In this document: one piece after another, positions 50,083-58,233 of the stretch
How positions within the stretch are numbered: position 1 is the first letter of the stretch
How the letters are laid out: each line of letters opens with the position of its first letter
NCBI RefSeq assembly: GCF_020404845.1
Contig: NZ_JAIOJZ010000016.1
Coordinates: 88,798-152,797, forward strand
Reading direction: 5' to 3'
Length of the DNA stretch: 64,000 bases
Source of the DNA: Streptomyces hyderabadensis
GTDB lineage: Bacteria > Actinomycetota > Actinomycetes > Streptomycetales > Streptomycetaceae
Translations under genes and position numbers: made by a program
Notes under the pieces: generated by a model
Told to the model about the DNA's origin: nothing
What the model saw: the letters and a program-made list of their open reading frames with translations, nothing else
The model's database searches: none

Positions 50083-51574
50083 GGCGGGGGTGATCGGCGG
50101 CCGCGTCGGTCCCGGCCCGGCGGGCGGCGGCCGGGCGCTCCGGCCGGCCGGGCAGCAGCAGGCACAGCGGGACGGCGAGCGCGGTGAGCGCCACCGACCA
50201 CCAGAAGGCCGTGTCGAAGGCGTCGGCCAGGGCGCTCGGGCCGTGCGCGCCGAGGGAGGCGTGCTGCAGGACGACGGCGAGCACCGCGATCCCCACCGAG
50301 CCGCCGATCTGCTGCGCGACACGGGTGATGACGCCGGCGTCGGGGATCTCCCGGTGCCGCAGTCCGACGTAGGCGGCGCCCATCGGCGCCATCATGGCGG
50401 CGCCGAGCGCGGTGCCGCGGACGAACAGCGCGGCCATGAGCAGGACCCCGCCGCTGTCGGCGGTGACGAAGGCGAACGGCACCGTGGCCACGGCGACGAG
50501 GACGAAGGCGACGACGGCGACCCGGCGGGGGCCGACGCGGTCCAGGTACCGGCCCGCCAGGCCGCGCGCCAGCAGCGCCCCGACGCCCTGCGGGATGAGC
50601 AGGAGCCCGGCGCCGAGGGCGTCCTCGCCGCGTACCTGCTGGAAGTACAGGGGCAGCAGCATCATCGGCCCGTACAGCGCGATGCCGCCCAGGAAGAGCA
50701 GGGTGCCGGAGGAGGCCACCGCGCGGTGGCGGAACAGCCGCAGATCGATCAGGGCGCCGCCGTGCCGGGCCAGCGACCGGACGGTGAAGCCGCCGACGAG
50801 GGCGAGTCCGCCGAGCAGCGGGAGAAGGACCGTGGCGCCGGTGACGCCCGCGCTGCCCTCGACCCGGGACAGGCCGTAGAGCAGGGCGGTGACGCCCGGG
50901 CAGAGCAGGAGCAGCCCGGCGACGTCCAGGCGGACGCGGGGGCCGCCGGGCTCCGGCCGGTCGTCGGGCAGGTTCCGCAGGGCCAGCCACCCGCCGACGG
51001 CGCAGAAGGGGATGTTGACGAGGAACATCCAGCGCCAGTCGGCCAGATGCAGGATGAGACCGCCCAGGACCGGGCCGAGGATCGGGCCGAGCGCGGTGGG
51101 CACCGTGATGATCGCCATGACCCTGCCCGGTTGCCGGCCCTTGGCCGCCTGCATGAGCAGCGTCGCCGTGAGCGGCATCATGATGCCGCCCGCCAGGCCC
51201 TGGACGACACGGAAGGCGATCAGGCTCGGGGCGTTCCACGCCAGCGCGCTCAGCACCGAGCCGAGCAGGAACCCGCCCAGGGCCGCGATCCACAGCCGCC
51301 GTCCGCCGAAGCGCGCCTGGGCCCAGACGGCGAGCGGGATGGTGACGAACACCGCCAGCAGATAGCCGGTGCTCCCCCACTGGACGGTGGCCAGCGGGGC
51401 GTGGAACGCCTTCGCCAGGTCGTCCAGCGCGACGCTGACGACGGTGGTGTCGAAGACGACGGCGAGCGCGCCCACGACGAGGGTGACCCCGATGCGCCAC
51501 ACGGCGGGGTCGATCCGGTCGGGATCCGCTGCCGCGGGCCCGGCCCCGAGGGGGGTGGTGTGGGGGGTGCTCAC
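50072..51574 (-). CDS. DHA2-family drug/metabolite exporter
   Basis: 500-aa membrane protein with 14 predicted helices, EmrB/QacA type. Marks: VVFDTTVVSVALDDLAKAF (motif D1), WGSTGYLLAVFVTIPLAVWA, FRVVQGLAGGIMMPLTATLL and TALGPILGPVLGGLI (antiporter motif C). It is divergent from a TetR repressor across a 100-bp AT-rich spacer with a perfect long inverted repeat, the classic exporter/repressor layout. Substrate unknown. Confidence 0.94.
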   Translation of the reverse strand: MSTPHTTPLGAGPAAADPDRIDPAVWRIGVTLVVGALAVVFDTTVVSVALDDLAKAFHAPLATVQWGSTGYLLAVFVTIPLAVWAQARFGGRRLWIAALGGFLLGSVLSALAWNAPSLIAFRVVQGLAGGIMMPLTATLLMQAAKGRQPGRVMAIITVPTALGPILGPVLGGLILHLADWRWMFLVNIPFCAVGGWLALRNLPDDRPEPGGPRVRLDVAGLLLLCPGVTALLYGLSRVEGSAGVTGATVLLPLLGGLALVGGFTVRSLARHGGALIDLRLFRHRAVASSGTLLFLGGIALYGPMMLLPLYFQQVRGEDALGAGLLLIPQGVGALLARGLAGRYLDRVGPRRVAVVAFVLVAVATVPFAFVTADSGGVLLMAALFVRGTALGAAMMAPMGAAYVGLRHREIPDAGVITRVAQQIGGSVGIAVLAVVLQHASLGAHGPSALADAFDTAFWWSVALTALAVPLCLLLPGRPERPAAARRAGTDAAADHPRPTV

Positions 51575-51601
51575 GAGCCCCCACCTCCTTAGGATAGATA
51601 A

Positions 51602-51645
51602 GTCTTTCTTACTCTCGCAGAATAGGGAGCTACGATAAGAAAGAC
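51602..51645. promoter_or_regulatory. Inverted repeat GTCTTTCTTA-N24-TAAGAAAGAC between exporter and TetR genes
   Basis: Two perfect 10-bp arms (51602-51611 and 51636-51645) enclose 24 bp in an unusually AT-rich spacer. Each arm starts within about 30 bp of one of the divergent genes, so a TetR dimer at each arm, or looping between them, could silence both promoters. Confidence 0.7.
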
Positions 51646-51674
51646 AACTCTTTCCACAGCGAGGAGGCGTGGGA

Positions 51675-52244
51675 ATGGCTCAGCGGCGCCGCGGGGCGGC
51701 ACTGGAGAAGGCGCTCCTGGACGCGGCCTGGGACGAACTCGCCGAGCGCGGCTACGCCCGGTTCACCATGGACGCCGTGGTCAAGCGCGCGGGCACCAGT
51801 CCGCCGGTGCTGTACCGCCGCTGGGCGCACCGCGACGAGCTGGCCCGGGCGGCCGTCGCCCACGCCCTGGACGAGGCGCGCGTCGACACCCCGGACACGG
51901 GGAGTCTGCGGGGGGACGTCCTCGCCCTCATGCGGGAGATCGGCACCGCCAACGCCCGGCTCGTCATCCTCATGTACGCGCACCTGGCCGGCTACTACCA
52001 GGAGACCGGCACCAACCCCGGCGACCTCCTCGACGCGGCGCGCGCCAAGTCCGCCGACGCGCTCGCCGAGGTCTACGACCGGGCCGTCGCCCGGGGCGAG
52101 GCCAGGCCGGAACGGCTCACCGGGCGCGTCAGGTCCCTCCCCTTCGACCTGCTGCGCCAGGAAATCCTCGCGACCCTCGCGCCGGTCCCCGACGACGTCG
52201 TCGAAGAGATCGTCGACACGATCTTCCTCCCCCTGGTGCGCTGA
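51675..52244 (+). CDS. TetR-family repressor of the adjacent exporter
   Basis: 189-aa repressor. HTH at about 10-55 (LLDAAWDELAERGYARFTMD; VKRAGTSPPVLYRRWAHRDE). ATG 51675 lies 6 nt after GAGGAGGC; GTG 51669 is too close. The C-terminal ligand domain (LVILMYAHLAGYYQETG) belongs to the TetR_C types seen with exporters. Expected to bind the inverted repeat at 51602-51645 and release it on binding the exporter substrate. Confidence 0.93.
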   Translation: MAQRRRGAALEKALLDAAWDELAERGYARFTMDAVVKRAGTSPPVLYRRWAHRDELARAAVAHALDEARVDTPDTGSLRGDVLALMREIGTANARLVILMYAHLAGYYQETGTNPGDLLDAARAKSADALAEVYDRAVARGEARPERLTGRVRSLPFDLLRQEILATLAPVPDDVVEEIVDTIFLPLVR

Positions 52245-52274
52245 CGGCCGAGGGGAAGGGGGCGGACGCGCCCC

Positions 52275-52461
52275 AGGGCCTGTCCGGCGGATCATGCCGC
52301 AGGCGCGGGGTCTGGCACGCCCGTCTGCGGCGTTGTCGTCGGTTGGCAACGCTCCGCGTTGCCGCCCTCCTCCGCCTTGCAGCTGCACGCACCAGACCCC
52401 GCTCACCAGCATCGATGAGGTACCGCGCCTCGCCTGCGGCCTGATCCGCCGGACAGGCCCT
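52275..52461. mobile_element. 187-bp MITE-like element with 31-bp terminal inverted repeats
   Basis: The ends 52275-52305 and 52431-52461 are inverted copies differing at one of 31 positions (left end AGGGCCTGTCCGGCGGATCA). A second inverted pair, GGGGTCTGG / CCAGACCCC, is nested inside. There is no open frame of note, so it is non-autonomous. From general knowledge this sequence recurs in Streptomyces intergenic regions. Its right end provides the first two bases (read on the plus strand) of the DUF779 stop codon at 52460-52462. Confidence 0.85.
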
Positions 52462-52828
52462 AGGCGTCCACGACCCGGGAGCGGATGAGGAAGCGCACCC
52501 CCTCCGGCGCCTCCAGCGAGAAGCCGCTGCCGCGGCCCGGGACGACGTCCACGATCAACCGGGTGTGGCTCCACACCTCGTACTGGCTCCGCGACATCCA
52601 GAACTCCACCGGCTCGGTCACGCCGTCGACGGTCAGTTCGCCGAGCAGGATGTCCGAGGCGCCGGTGCGGAACTCGCCGGCCGGGTAGCACATGGGGGCG
52701 CTGCCGTCGCAGCAGCCGCCGGACTGGTGGAACATCAGCGGGCCGTGCGCCTCGCGGAGCCGCCGCAGCAGCGCGGACGCCTCGGCGGTCAGCTCGACGC
52801 GCGGGGTCTCCTCGTACGTGTCACCCAT
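52460..52828 (-). CDS. DUF779 protein
   Basis: 122-aa protein. HQSGGCCDGSAPMCYPAGEF, a Cys-rich signature, and EPVEFWMSRSQYEVWSHTRL identify DUF779, a family often next to acetaldehyde/aldehyde dehydrogenases and possibly redox- or metal-linked; no such neighbour is here. The start is uncertain because a 30-bp duplication gives four in-frame ATGs (52828, 52837, 52858, 52867); the innermost fits the family. The TAG stop is formed at the junction with the MITE-like element. No ribosome site is clear. Confidence 0.85.
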   Translation of the reverse strand: MGDTYEETPRVELTAEASALLRRLREAHGPLMFHQSGGCCDGSAPMCYPAGEFRTGASDILLGELTVDGVTEPVEFWMSRSQYEVWSHTRLIVDVVPGRGSGFSLEAPEGVRFLIRSRVVDA

Positions 52829-52877
52829 GCCGCGCATGCCATCGCGTGTGTCACCCATGCCGCGCATGCCATCACGG
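52818..52877. repeat. 30-bp tandem duplication over the DUF779 start
   Basis: Two 30-bp units, 52818-52847 and 52848-52877, each starting GTGTCACCCATGCCGCGCAT and identical over the first 26 positions. The duplication copies the initiation region and adds a 10-residue repeat (RGMGDTRDGM) to any upstream start. Confidence 0.85.
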
Positions 52878-52933
52878 CGAAGGTTGCGAGTGCGTTGCGC
52901 GGCTTCGGCGGCGGGGCTCGCAGATTACCTCTT

Positions 52934-52963
52934 TTGACATACCTATCTCGTCATATCTATTGT
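52934..52963 (+). promoter_or_regulatory. Promoter of the MarR gene
   Basis: TTGACA (52934-52939) and TATTGT (52958-52963) are 18 bp apart within an AT-rich patch. The GTG start at 52970 is 7 bp past the -10, so the transcript should be leaderless. The same patch must serve the divergent DUF779 gene and probably holds the MarR operator. Confidence 0.65.
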
Positions 52964-52969
52964 TCGCGG

Positions 52970-53443
52970 GTGACCGACTCCAGCACCCCCAGCCGGGACA
53001 TCGACCGCGTGGCCGCCGGGCTCGCGGCGTGCCTTCCCGCGCTGCACCGGGCGCTGGACCGGCAGGTCACCGCCCGGTACCCGCACCCCAAGCCCCCCGA
53101 GGGGCAGCTCGCCCTGCTGCGGTTCGTCGCGCAGCACGAGGGCACCACGGTGCGCGAGGCCGCCGAGGCCCTGCTGATGAAGCCGAACAACGTCAGCGCC
53201 CTGGTCTCCCAGCTCACCGAGCAGGGCGACCTGGAGCGCCGGCGGGACAGCGGCGACAAGCGGATCGCCCACCTCCACCTCACGGCCACCGCCCGTGAGC
53301 GGATCTCGGAGGTGCGGGACCTGGAGACCGCGTTCATCCGCCACGCCCTGACCTCCCTCACCGAGGGCCAGCAGGGCGCGCTCGGCTCCGCCCTGGACGC
53401 CCTCGACGCGTTGACGCGGCACCTCCACCCCGGCGCCCGCTGA
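52970..53443 (+). CDS. MarR-family regulator
   Basis: 157-aa winged-helix regulator, GTG 52970. Features: REAAEALLMKPNNVSALVSQ (recognition helix region), ERRRDSGDKRIAHLHLTA (wing) and a C-terminal dimerisation helix (LTEGQQGALGSALDALDAL). The start fits the leaderless promoter just upstream. The exporter gene 73 bp downstream on the same strand is the likely target; the divergent DUF779 gene may share control. Confidence 0.93.
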   Translation: MTDSSTPSRDIDRVAAGLAACLPALHRALDRQVTARYPHPKPPEGQLALLRFVAQHEGTTVREAAEALLMKPNNVSALVSQLTEQGDLERRRDSGDKRIAHLHLTATARERISEVRDLETAFIRHALTSLTEGQQGALGSALDALDALTRHLHPGAR

Positions 53444-53516
53444 CACACGTGCCGCCCTCCGGGCGCGCCGTTGCCCTTCCCGCACCACCCCTCGATCCGG
53501 AAGAGGAAGCTCCTCC

Positions 53517-55118
53517 ATGCCCTCCACGTCCGTGGATCACTCCGCCCTGCCCGCGGCCGGGACCGACTCCGCCCCGCGGCCGGCCGGCCGTGCGCGGTCC
53601 AACCCGTGGCTGACCCTCCTCGCCGTCGCGTTCGGACTGTTCATGGTCCAGCTCGACGGCTCCGTCGTCGCCATCGCCAACCCCGAGATCGGCAGCGACC
53701 TGCACGCGTCCACCGCCGAACTCCAGTGGGTGACCAACGCCTACCTCCTCGCCCTCGCCGCCACCCTCATCCTGGGCGGCAAGCTCGGCGACCGGTTCGG
53801 CCGCCGTACCTACTACCTGGCGGGTGTCGCCGGTTTCACCCTCGCCTCCGTCGCCATCGGCCTGTCCGGTTCGATCGAGGGCGTCGTCGCCTTCCGCGCC
53901 CTCCAGGGCGCCTTCGGCGGACTGCTGATGCCCAACACCCTGGGACTCCTCCGCTCCGTCTTCCCGCCCAAGAAGTTCGGCATGGCCGTCGGCATCTGGG
54001 CCATGGTCTCCGCGGTCGCCACGGCCCTCGGGCCCATCGTCGGCGGCCTCCTCGTGGAGCACGTGGACTGGGAGTCCGTCTTCTACATCAACGCCCCCAT
54101 CGGCGTCGTCGCCATCGTCTTCGGCGCCCTCGTCCTCCCGGAGAGCCGCAGCGCCGCGGTGCGCGAGCGCTTCGACATCCCCGGCCTCGTCCTGCTCGCG
54201 CTCGGCCTGCTCGCCGTGGTCTTCGGCGTGGTCAAGGGCGAGACCTGGGGCTGGACCTCGGCCGGCACCCTCGGCGCCGTCGCCGCCGGCCTCGTACTCC
54301 TGCTGGTGTTCGGCCGCTACGAGACCCGGGTGGCGCACCCGCTGCTGCCGATGCGCCTCTTCCGCAGCCGGGCGCTGACCATCGGCGCGGTCATCACCGC
54401 GCTGAACTTCTTCGTGATGCTCGGCGTGATCTTCTTCGTCATGCTGTACCTGCAGAACGTGCGCGGCTTCACGCCGGTCGAGGCGGGCGTGCGGACGCTC
54501 CCGCTCAGCCTCGCCTCGCTGGTCGCCTCGCCCCTGGGCGCGGCCCTGACCCAGCGCTTCGGGCCCCGGCTGACCATGCCGCTGGGCATGCTGCTCCAGG
54601 CGGCCTCCTGCTTCGGCATGCTCACCTGGCAGACCGACTCCGCGTACGCCACGATGTGGCCGCCCTTCATCGCGCTCGGCCTCGGCGTCGGCATGGTGAT
54701 GTCCGCCTCCTCCGACGCCATCGTCGGCAACGCCCCGGTACAGGACGGCGGCGTGGCGGGAGGTCTCCAGGCGACCACCCTGCAGATCGGCGGCGCGCTC
54801 GGCACCTCCGTGCTGGTCTCCCTGATCAGCGCCAAGGTGGGCAGCAGCCTCACCGGCGAGCTGACCGGCGCGGGCGTGCCCCCGGCCGTGGCCGACGGTC
54901 TCCAGGAGGCCAAGGACGCCGTGGCGATGGGCGTGGCGCCGGTCTCCGGCGACATGCCGGCCGGGCTGCGGGCCGCCGTGGTGGAGGGCAGCGGGCAGGC
55001 GTTCATGAACGGCGTCCACGTGGCCGTGGTGGTCACGGGCGCGCTCTGCGTGCTCGGCGCGGTCCTCGCCGCGGCGGGACTCAGGCCTCCCCGGCCGCGG
55101 CGCGCGGAAGCACCGTGA
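53517..55118 (+). CDS. DHA2-family (EmrB/QacA) exporter
   Basis: 533-aa, 14-helix membrane transporter. Marks: FGLFMVQLDGSVVAIANPEI, WVTNAYLLALAATLILGGKL, GDRFGRRTYY and VSAVATALGPIVGGLLVEHV (motif C). AAGAGGAAG lies before the ATG at 53517. It follows a MarR regulator, the usual layout for antibiotic or biocide efflux. Its last 38 bp overlap the convergent luciferase-domain gene. Substrate unknown. Confidence 0.94.
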   Translation: MPSTSVDHSALPAAGTDSAPRPAGRARSNPWLTLLAVAFGLFMVQLDGSVVAIANPEIGSDLHASTAELQWVTNAYLLALAATLILGGKLGDRFGRRTYYLAGVAGFTLASVAIGLSGSIEGVVAFRALQGAFGGLLMPNTLGLLRSVFPPKKFGMAVGIWAMVSAVATALGPIVGGLLVEHVDWESVFYINAPIGVVAIVFGALVLPESRSAAVRERFDIPGLVLLALGLLAVVFGVVKGETWGWTSAGTLGAVAAGLVLLLVFGRYETRVAHPLLPMRLFRSRALTIGAVITALNFFVMLGVIFFVMLYLQNVRGFTPVEAGVRTLPLSLASLVASPLGAALTQRFGPRLTMPLGMLLQAASCFGMLTWQTDSAYATMWPPFIALGLGVGMVMSASSDAIVGNAPVQDGGVAGGLQATTLQIGGALGTSVLVSLISAKVGSSLTGELTGAGVPPAVADGLQEAKDAVAMGVAPVSGDMPAGLRAAVVEGSGQAFMNGVHVAVVVTGALCVLGAVLAAAGLRPPRPRRAEAP

Positions 55119-55506
55119 CCCGGCGGAAGTTGCACCCCGCGGGCGCCGGGAGACCCACCGGCCCCGCGGGATTCGGGGCGCGGTCGGCCGGGGGCCGGGC
55201 CTGATGGGCCTTGAGCGCGATACTCACCAGGCTCAGCAGCAGGTCGACGTCCGCGTCGCAGTCCAGGTGCACGGTCACCCAACGGGAGCCGGGCACCAGA
55301 CGGATGGCGGTGGAGCCGCCGAGGTCGTACTGGAAGCGCTGGATGGCCCGGTGGGTGAGGTGGAGGTCCACGTCCCGGTCCGAGTGGAAGTGGACGATCT
55401 CGTCACGGACGGAGCACAGGGCCCGTCCGGTTCCGCAACTGGCCGGACCCGCCGAGAGGTCGGGCCAGGCGTGCAGCCGCTCAAAGGCGCGCTGGGCCGG
55501 AGTCAT
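55081..55506 (-). CDS. Luciferase-domain (DUF5519) protein
   Basis: 141-aa cytoplasmic protein. The conserved core is VRDEIVHFHSDRDVDLHLTH, with GSRWVTVHLDCDADVDLLLS, which matches the small luciferase-domain/DUF5519 family; despite the name no light emission is implied. Biochemical function is unknown. It is divergent from nothing close, and its 3' end runs 38 bp into the exporter gene, so the two transcripts are antisense there. Confidence 0.82.
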   Translation of the reverse strand: MTPAQRAFERLHAWPDLSAGPASCGTGRALCSVRDEIVHFHSDRDVDLHLTHRAIQRFQYDLGGSTAIRLVPGSRWVTVHLDCDADVDLLLSLVSIALKAHQARPPADRAPNPAGPVGLPAPAGCNFRRVTVLPRAAAGEA

Positions 55507-55571
55507 GGCCCTATCGTCGCCCGATCACCGCTTCGCAACCAGAGGTTGAGCGATTTGTAACCGGCACGTGA

Positions 55572-55604
55572 GGTCGGCGGGAGCCCGCCGGGCTCCCGCC
55601 GACC
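55572..55604. terminator. 14-bp perfect hairpin after celS2
   Basis: GGTCGGCGGGAGCC (55572-55585), loop CGCCG, and its exact complement (55591-55604), 72 nt past the celS2 stop. Strong terminator of the cellulose genes. Confidence 0.82.
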
Positions 55605-55675
55605 GTGTCCCGGCGCTCCCCGACGCGTGCCGCGCGTGCGTCGGAGCCGGCGCCGGGGCCCGCGTCAGGCGTGCG

Positions 55676-56770
55676 TCAGGGCGTCACGCAGCCGATCGAG
55701 TCGACCGGGAAGTCGTTGCCGGTCGACGTGGCGGTGAAGCCGAAGGTCACGCTCCCGTCCGGTGGTACGACGCGGTTGTGGTCCACGTTCCGGACCGTGA
55801 CCGTACCGTCCGAGCCGCTGGACAGCGCACCGTTCCACACCCCGCCGAGCGTGGTCCCGCTGCCCGGCTTCCACTGCACGGCCCAGCCGTTCAGCGGCTC
55901 GGTGCCGTGGTTCATCACCTCGACCGAGCCCTGGAAGCCGCCGTTCCAGGAGTTCTCCACGGAGTACACGGCCATGCAGGAACCGGTGTGCGTGGGCGGG
56001 GTCGTCGGGTCCGTGGGGGTCGGCGTCGGGTCCGGGTCCGGAGTGCTGCCGGAACCGCGGATGCCGGTGACCTCTCCGTTGCCGCCGTCGAAGACGACGT
56101 CCGAGCAGGAGAAGAAGTTCTCCTGGCTGTCCGAACGCACCCACTGCATGAAGATCAGCGCGTCGCCCGAGCGGCCCGAGGGCAGCGCGAGATCCCAGTA
56201 GTAGTGGCCGCCGTCGGTGCCCGGCGAGCCCTGCTGGGGCGGATCGGTCACCGTCTGGATCAGCTCCAGGTCGTCCCAGCCCAGCTCGGACGTGGGCGAC
56301 CAGCCCGGCTTGGTCAGGTACACCCGGAAGTCACCCGGATGCGCCGCCCAGTTGCTGTACTGCACCGGGATCGTCGCCCCCGACGTCAGATGCGTGCGGG
56401 GCCAGTCCGAGCGGGCGGCGTTGTAGGCGGAGAAGTCATACGGGGAACGGTCGCCGGCGCTGCACAGCGTGCCGTCCGGCACATAACCGGCACCGCGGCC
56501 GCCCGCGTTGGAATCGAGCACGGCGAACCAGTTGTACAGGGCCGTCGCGCCGCTCTGGTCGAGCGCGGCCCGGCAGGCCGGGTTCGTCGGGTCGAGGGCT
56601 CCGGTGCCGGTCTTGGCGTCCAGCTGGCACAGGTAGGTGCGCGAGCCGGGCATCATCGCCACGCCGTGCGCCTCGGCCCGCCCCTGCCCCAGCAGGAGGG
56701 TCACGCCGAGCGAGCCGAGCAGGGTGGCCAGTACCGCCGCCAGGGAAAGGAATCTGGTGCGTCGAACCAT
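55676..56770 (-). CDS. celS2: Cellulose-active lytic polysaccharide monooxygenase (AA10 + CBM2)
   Basis: 364-aa secreted copper enzyme that cleaves crystalline cellulose oxidatively. After a 34-residue signal peptide the mature protein starts at H35 (HGVAMMPGSRTYLC), the first half of the copper histidine brace; the second His is in YSNWAAHPGDFRVYL. A Pro/Thr/Asp linker (TPDPDPTPTPTDPTTPPTH) leads to a CBM2 (SVENSWNGGFQGSVEVMNHG). It is nearly the same as ScLPMO10C/CelS2 of S. coelicolor as remembered. Downstream of celB on the same strand with a hairpin between them. Confidence 0.97.
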   Translation of the reverse strand: MVRRTRFLSLAAVLATLLGSLGVTLLLGQGRAEAHGVAMMPGSRTYLCQLDAKTGTGALDPTNPACRAALDQSGATALYNWFAVLDSNAGGRGAGYVPDGTLCSAGDRSPYDFSAYNAARSDWPRTHLTSGATIPVQYSNWAAHPGDFRVYLTKPGWSPTSELGWDDLELIQTVTDPPQQGSPGTDGGHYYWDLALPSGRSGDALIFMQWVRSDSQENFFSCSDVVFDGGNGEVTGIRGSGSTPDPDPTPTPTDPTTPPTHTGSCMAVYSVENSWNGGFQGSVEVMNHGTEPLNGWAVQWKPGSGTTLGGVWNGALSSGSDGTVTVRNVDHNRVVPPDGSVTFGFTATSTGNDFPVDSIGCVTP

Positions 56771-56798
56771 AGGGGTCTCCTAGGTCGGGGATGGAACC

Positions 56799-56839
56799 CT
56801 CGCCCGTCCGGGGGCGGGCGCTTCGACCGGACGGGCGAG
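56799..56839. terminator. 13-bp hairpin between celB and celS2
   Basis: CTCGCCCGTCCGG (56799-56811) and its exact complement (56827-56839) with a 15-nt loop lie in the 90-bp spacer. It could trim or partly stop celB transcription, setting the ratio of the two products. Confidence 0.65.
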
Positions 56840-56860
56840 GAGTCGTGGGGCCTGCGGCCG

Positions 56861-58018
56861 CTATGCCGCGGTGCAGTCGGCCTCGTTGAGGCGGAAGCCC
56901 GCCGGCTCGGCGAAGGCTCCGTCGTAGGTGCCCTGGAAGCCGAACGACAGGCTGCCGCCGGGGGCGATCCGGGCGTTGTGGGTCGCGCCGGTCGCCGTGA
57001 CGGTGCCCGTGGACGGGGTCACGGAGGCGTTCCAGGCGTGGGTGATCCGCTGACCGGAGGGCAGGGGGAAGGCGAGCCGCCAGCCGTCGACCGGAGCCGT
57101 GCCGGTGTTGGTGACGGTGACGTCCGCGGTGAAGCCGCCCTGCCAGACGTTGGTGCCGTACGACACCGTGCACGCCGACGCGCCGCCCGGGTCACCGGGG
57201 CCGGGGTCCGTACCGCCGCCCGGGGACCCGTCGGTCGTCACGGTGGAGGAGAAGGAGTTCACGGCCAGCCCGGCGCCGTTCTGCCAGGGCTCGAAGCCCG
57301 CCTGAACGCTCGTCAGATACCAGTCTTCCTCGGCCAGTCCGCGGGCGACGGTAGCCCGGACGAAGTCCATGACGTCGAAGCTCCAGCCGGTGATCGCCGA
57401 CGGCGCCACGAAGGACAGCACGTCGTTGGAGCCGTTGCCGCCGCTCCACACCTCCCAGGTGCGCCCGCCGACCGTGGCCGTGCCCACCGGCGAGCCGATG
57501 GGCTGGATCGGGCCCACCCTGTTGAACCAGATCATGATCTCGGTCTGGTTGACCCCGTCGGTCCGGGGCGTCGGGTCCAGCCATATGTCGTACGAGGCGT
57601 TGTAGACGGCGTCGTCGACGAAACCGTAGGAGATGCTGGACGGCGCCTGGGAGACGGTGTCGAGCCGGGCGGGGAGGTTGGTGCCCGGTGAACAGGCCGT
57701 GTAGTGGCAGCCGTTGAAGACCGACGGGTACGACTTCGGAGCCCCGTTGGTCGGCACCGAGCCGTCGGCCTGCGTGACGCGGAAGCCGGTGCCGGTGGCG
57801 GTGACGCACTGGGTGGCGGTGGAGCCCCAGCGGTTGTTCTGGACGACGTAGCGCCCCTGGATCGTCGTCGTGCCGAAGGGTTCGCAGATCGTGGTGTCCG
57901 CCTGGGCCGGCGCCGCGGCGGTCACGAGGGACGCGACGAGCGCGAAGGTCGCCAGGGTCGCGCTCAGGACGCCTAAGAGGCCGCGCCGGGCGCGGACTCG
58001 GGGCCGTAGCGTTCGCAT
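56861..58018 (-). CDS. celB: Secreted endoglucanase CelB (GH12 + CBM2)
   Basis: 385-aa endo-1,4-beta-glucanase. ATG 58018 follows GGAGAGG. Signal peptide about 1-38 (LATFALVASLVTAAAPAQA). The GH12 domain has the nucleophile Glu in GVNQTEIMIWFNRVG and the acid/base Glu in VQAGFEPWQNGAG. A Gly/Pro/Asp linker leads to a CBM2 (VSYGTNVWQGGFTADVTVTN). It works with CelS2 on cellulose. Its promoter has a LacI/CebR-type box just downstream of the -10, two boxes in the leader, and one further upstream. Confidence 0.96.
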   Translation of the reverse strand: MRTLRPRVRARRGLLGVLSATLATFALVASLVTAAAPAQADTTICEPFGTTTIQGRYVVQNNRWGSTATQCVTATGTGFRVTQADGSVPTNGAPKSYPSVFNGCHYTACSPGTNLPARLDTVSQAPSSISYGFVDDAVYNASYDIWLDPTPRTDGVNQTEIMIWFNRVGPIQPIGSPVGTATVGGRTWEVWSGGNGSNDVLSFVAPSAITGWSFDVMDFVRATVARGLAEEDWYLTSVQAGFEPWQNGAGLAVNSFSSTVTTDGSPGGGTDPGPGDPGGASACTVSYGTNVWQGGFTADVTVTNTGTAPVDGWRLAFPLPSGQRITHAWNASVTPSTGTVTATGATHNARIAPGGSLSFGFQGTYDGAFAEPAGFRLNEADCTAA

Positions 58019-58060
58019 GGGGGCCTCTCCGGGAGGGGTGGGGGGAAGGAGGGGCCGGTG

Positions 58061-58074
58061 CGGGAGCGCTCCCA
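58061..58074. promoter_or_regulatory. CebR/CelR-type box 1
   Basis: CGGGAGCGCTCCCA matches TGGGAGCGCTCCCA, the 14-bp operator of actinobacterial cellulose regulators, at 13 of 14 positions. It lies in the celB leader. Confidence 0.85.
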
Positions 58075-58086
58075 ACTCCCCACTGA

Positions 58087-58100
58087 TGGGAGCGCTCCCA
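58087..58100. promoter_or_regulatory. CebR/CelR-type box 2 (perfect)
   Basis: Exact TGGGAGCGCTCCCA. It lies 17-30 bp downstream of the celB -10, so bound repressor would block transcription start or elongation. Confidence 0.92.
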
Positions 58101-58117
58101 CTTACCGGTTGATGGGG

Positions 58118-58146
58118 ACTGTAGGAGGGGTTCATGTTCCTGACAA
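58118..58146 (-). promoter_or_regulatory. celB: celB promoter
   Basis: On the minus strand TTGTCA (58146-58141), a 17-nt spacer, then TACAGT (58123-58118). Good agreement with a vegetative promoter; it points at celB and is followed directly by operator box 2. Confidence 0.75.
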
Positions 58147-58205
58147 GACTGTGCGCGCCAGAGTTGTCGAATAAATCTCGAAGCCGCAGGTTACAGAGGT
58201 CCCGT

Positions 58206-58219
58206 CGGGAGCGCTCCCG
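58206..58219. promoter_or_regulatory. CebR/CelR-type box 3
   Basis: CGGGAGCGCTCCCG, 12 of 14 match, just past the LacI gene stop and about 60 bp upstream of the celB -35. It may help looping with boxes 1 and 2. Confidence 0.75.
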
Positions 58220-58233
58220 ACGTGCCGCGTCGC

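Noticed and set aside
52275..52461. Degenerate insertion sequence with a transposase remnant
   Set aside because: Only 187 bp with no transposase-like frame; better described as a non-autonomous MITE-like repeat.
55081..55506. Bioluminescence gene
   Set aside because: The luciferase-domain name is historical; the protein is a small DUF5519-type protein with no lux context.
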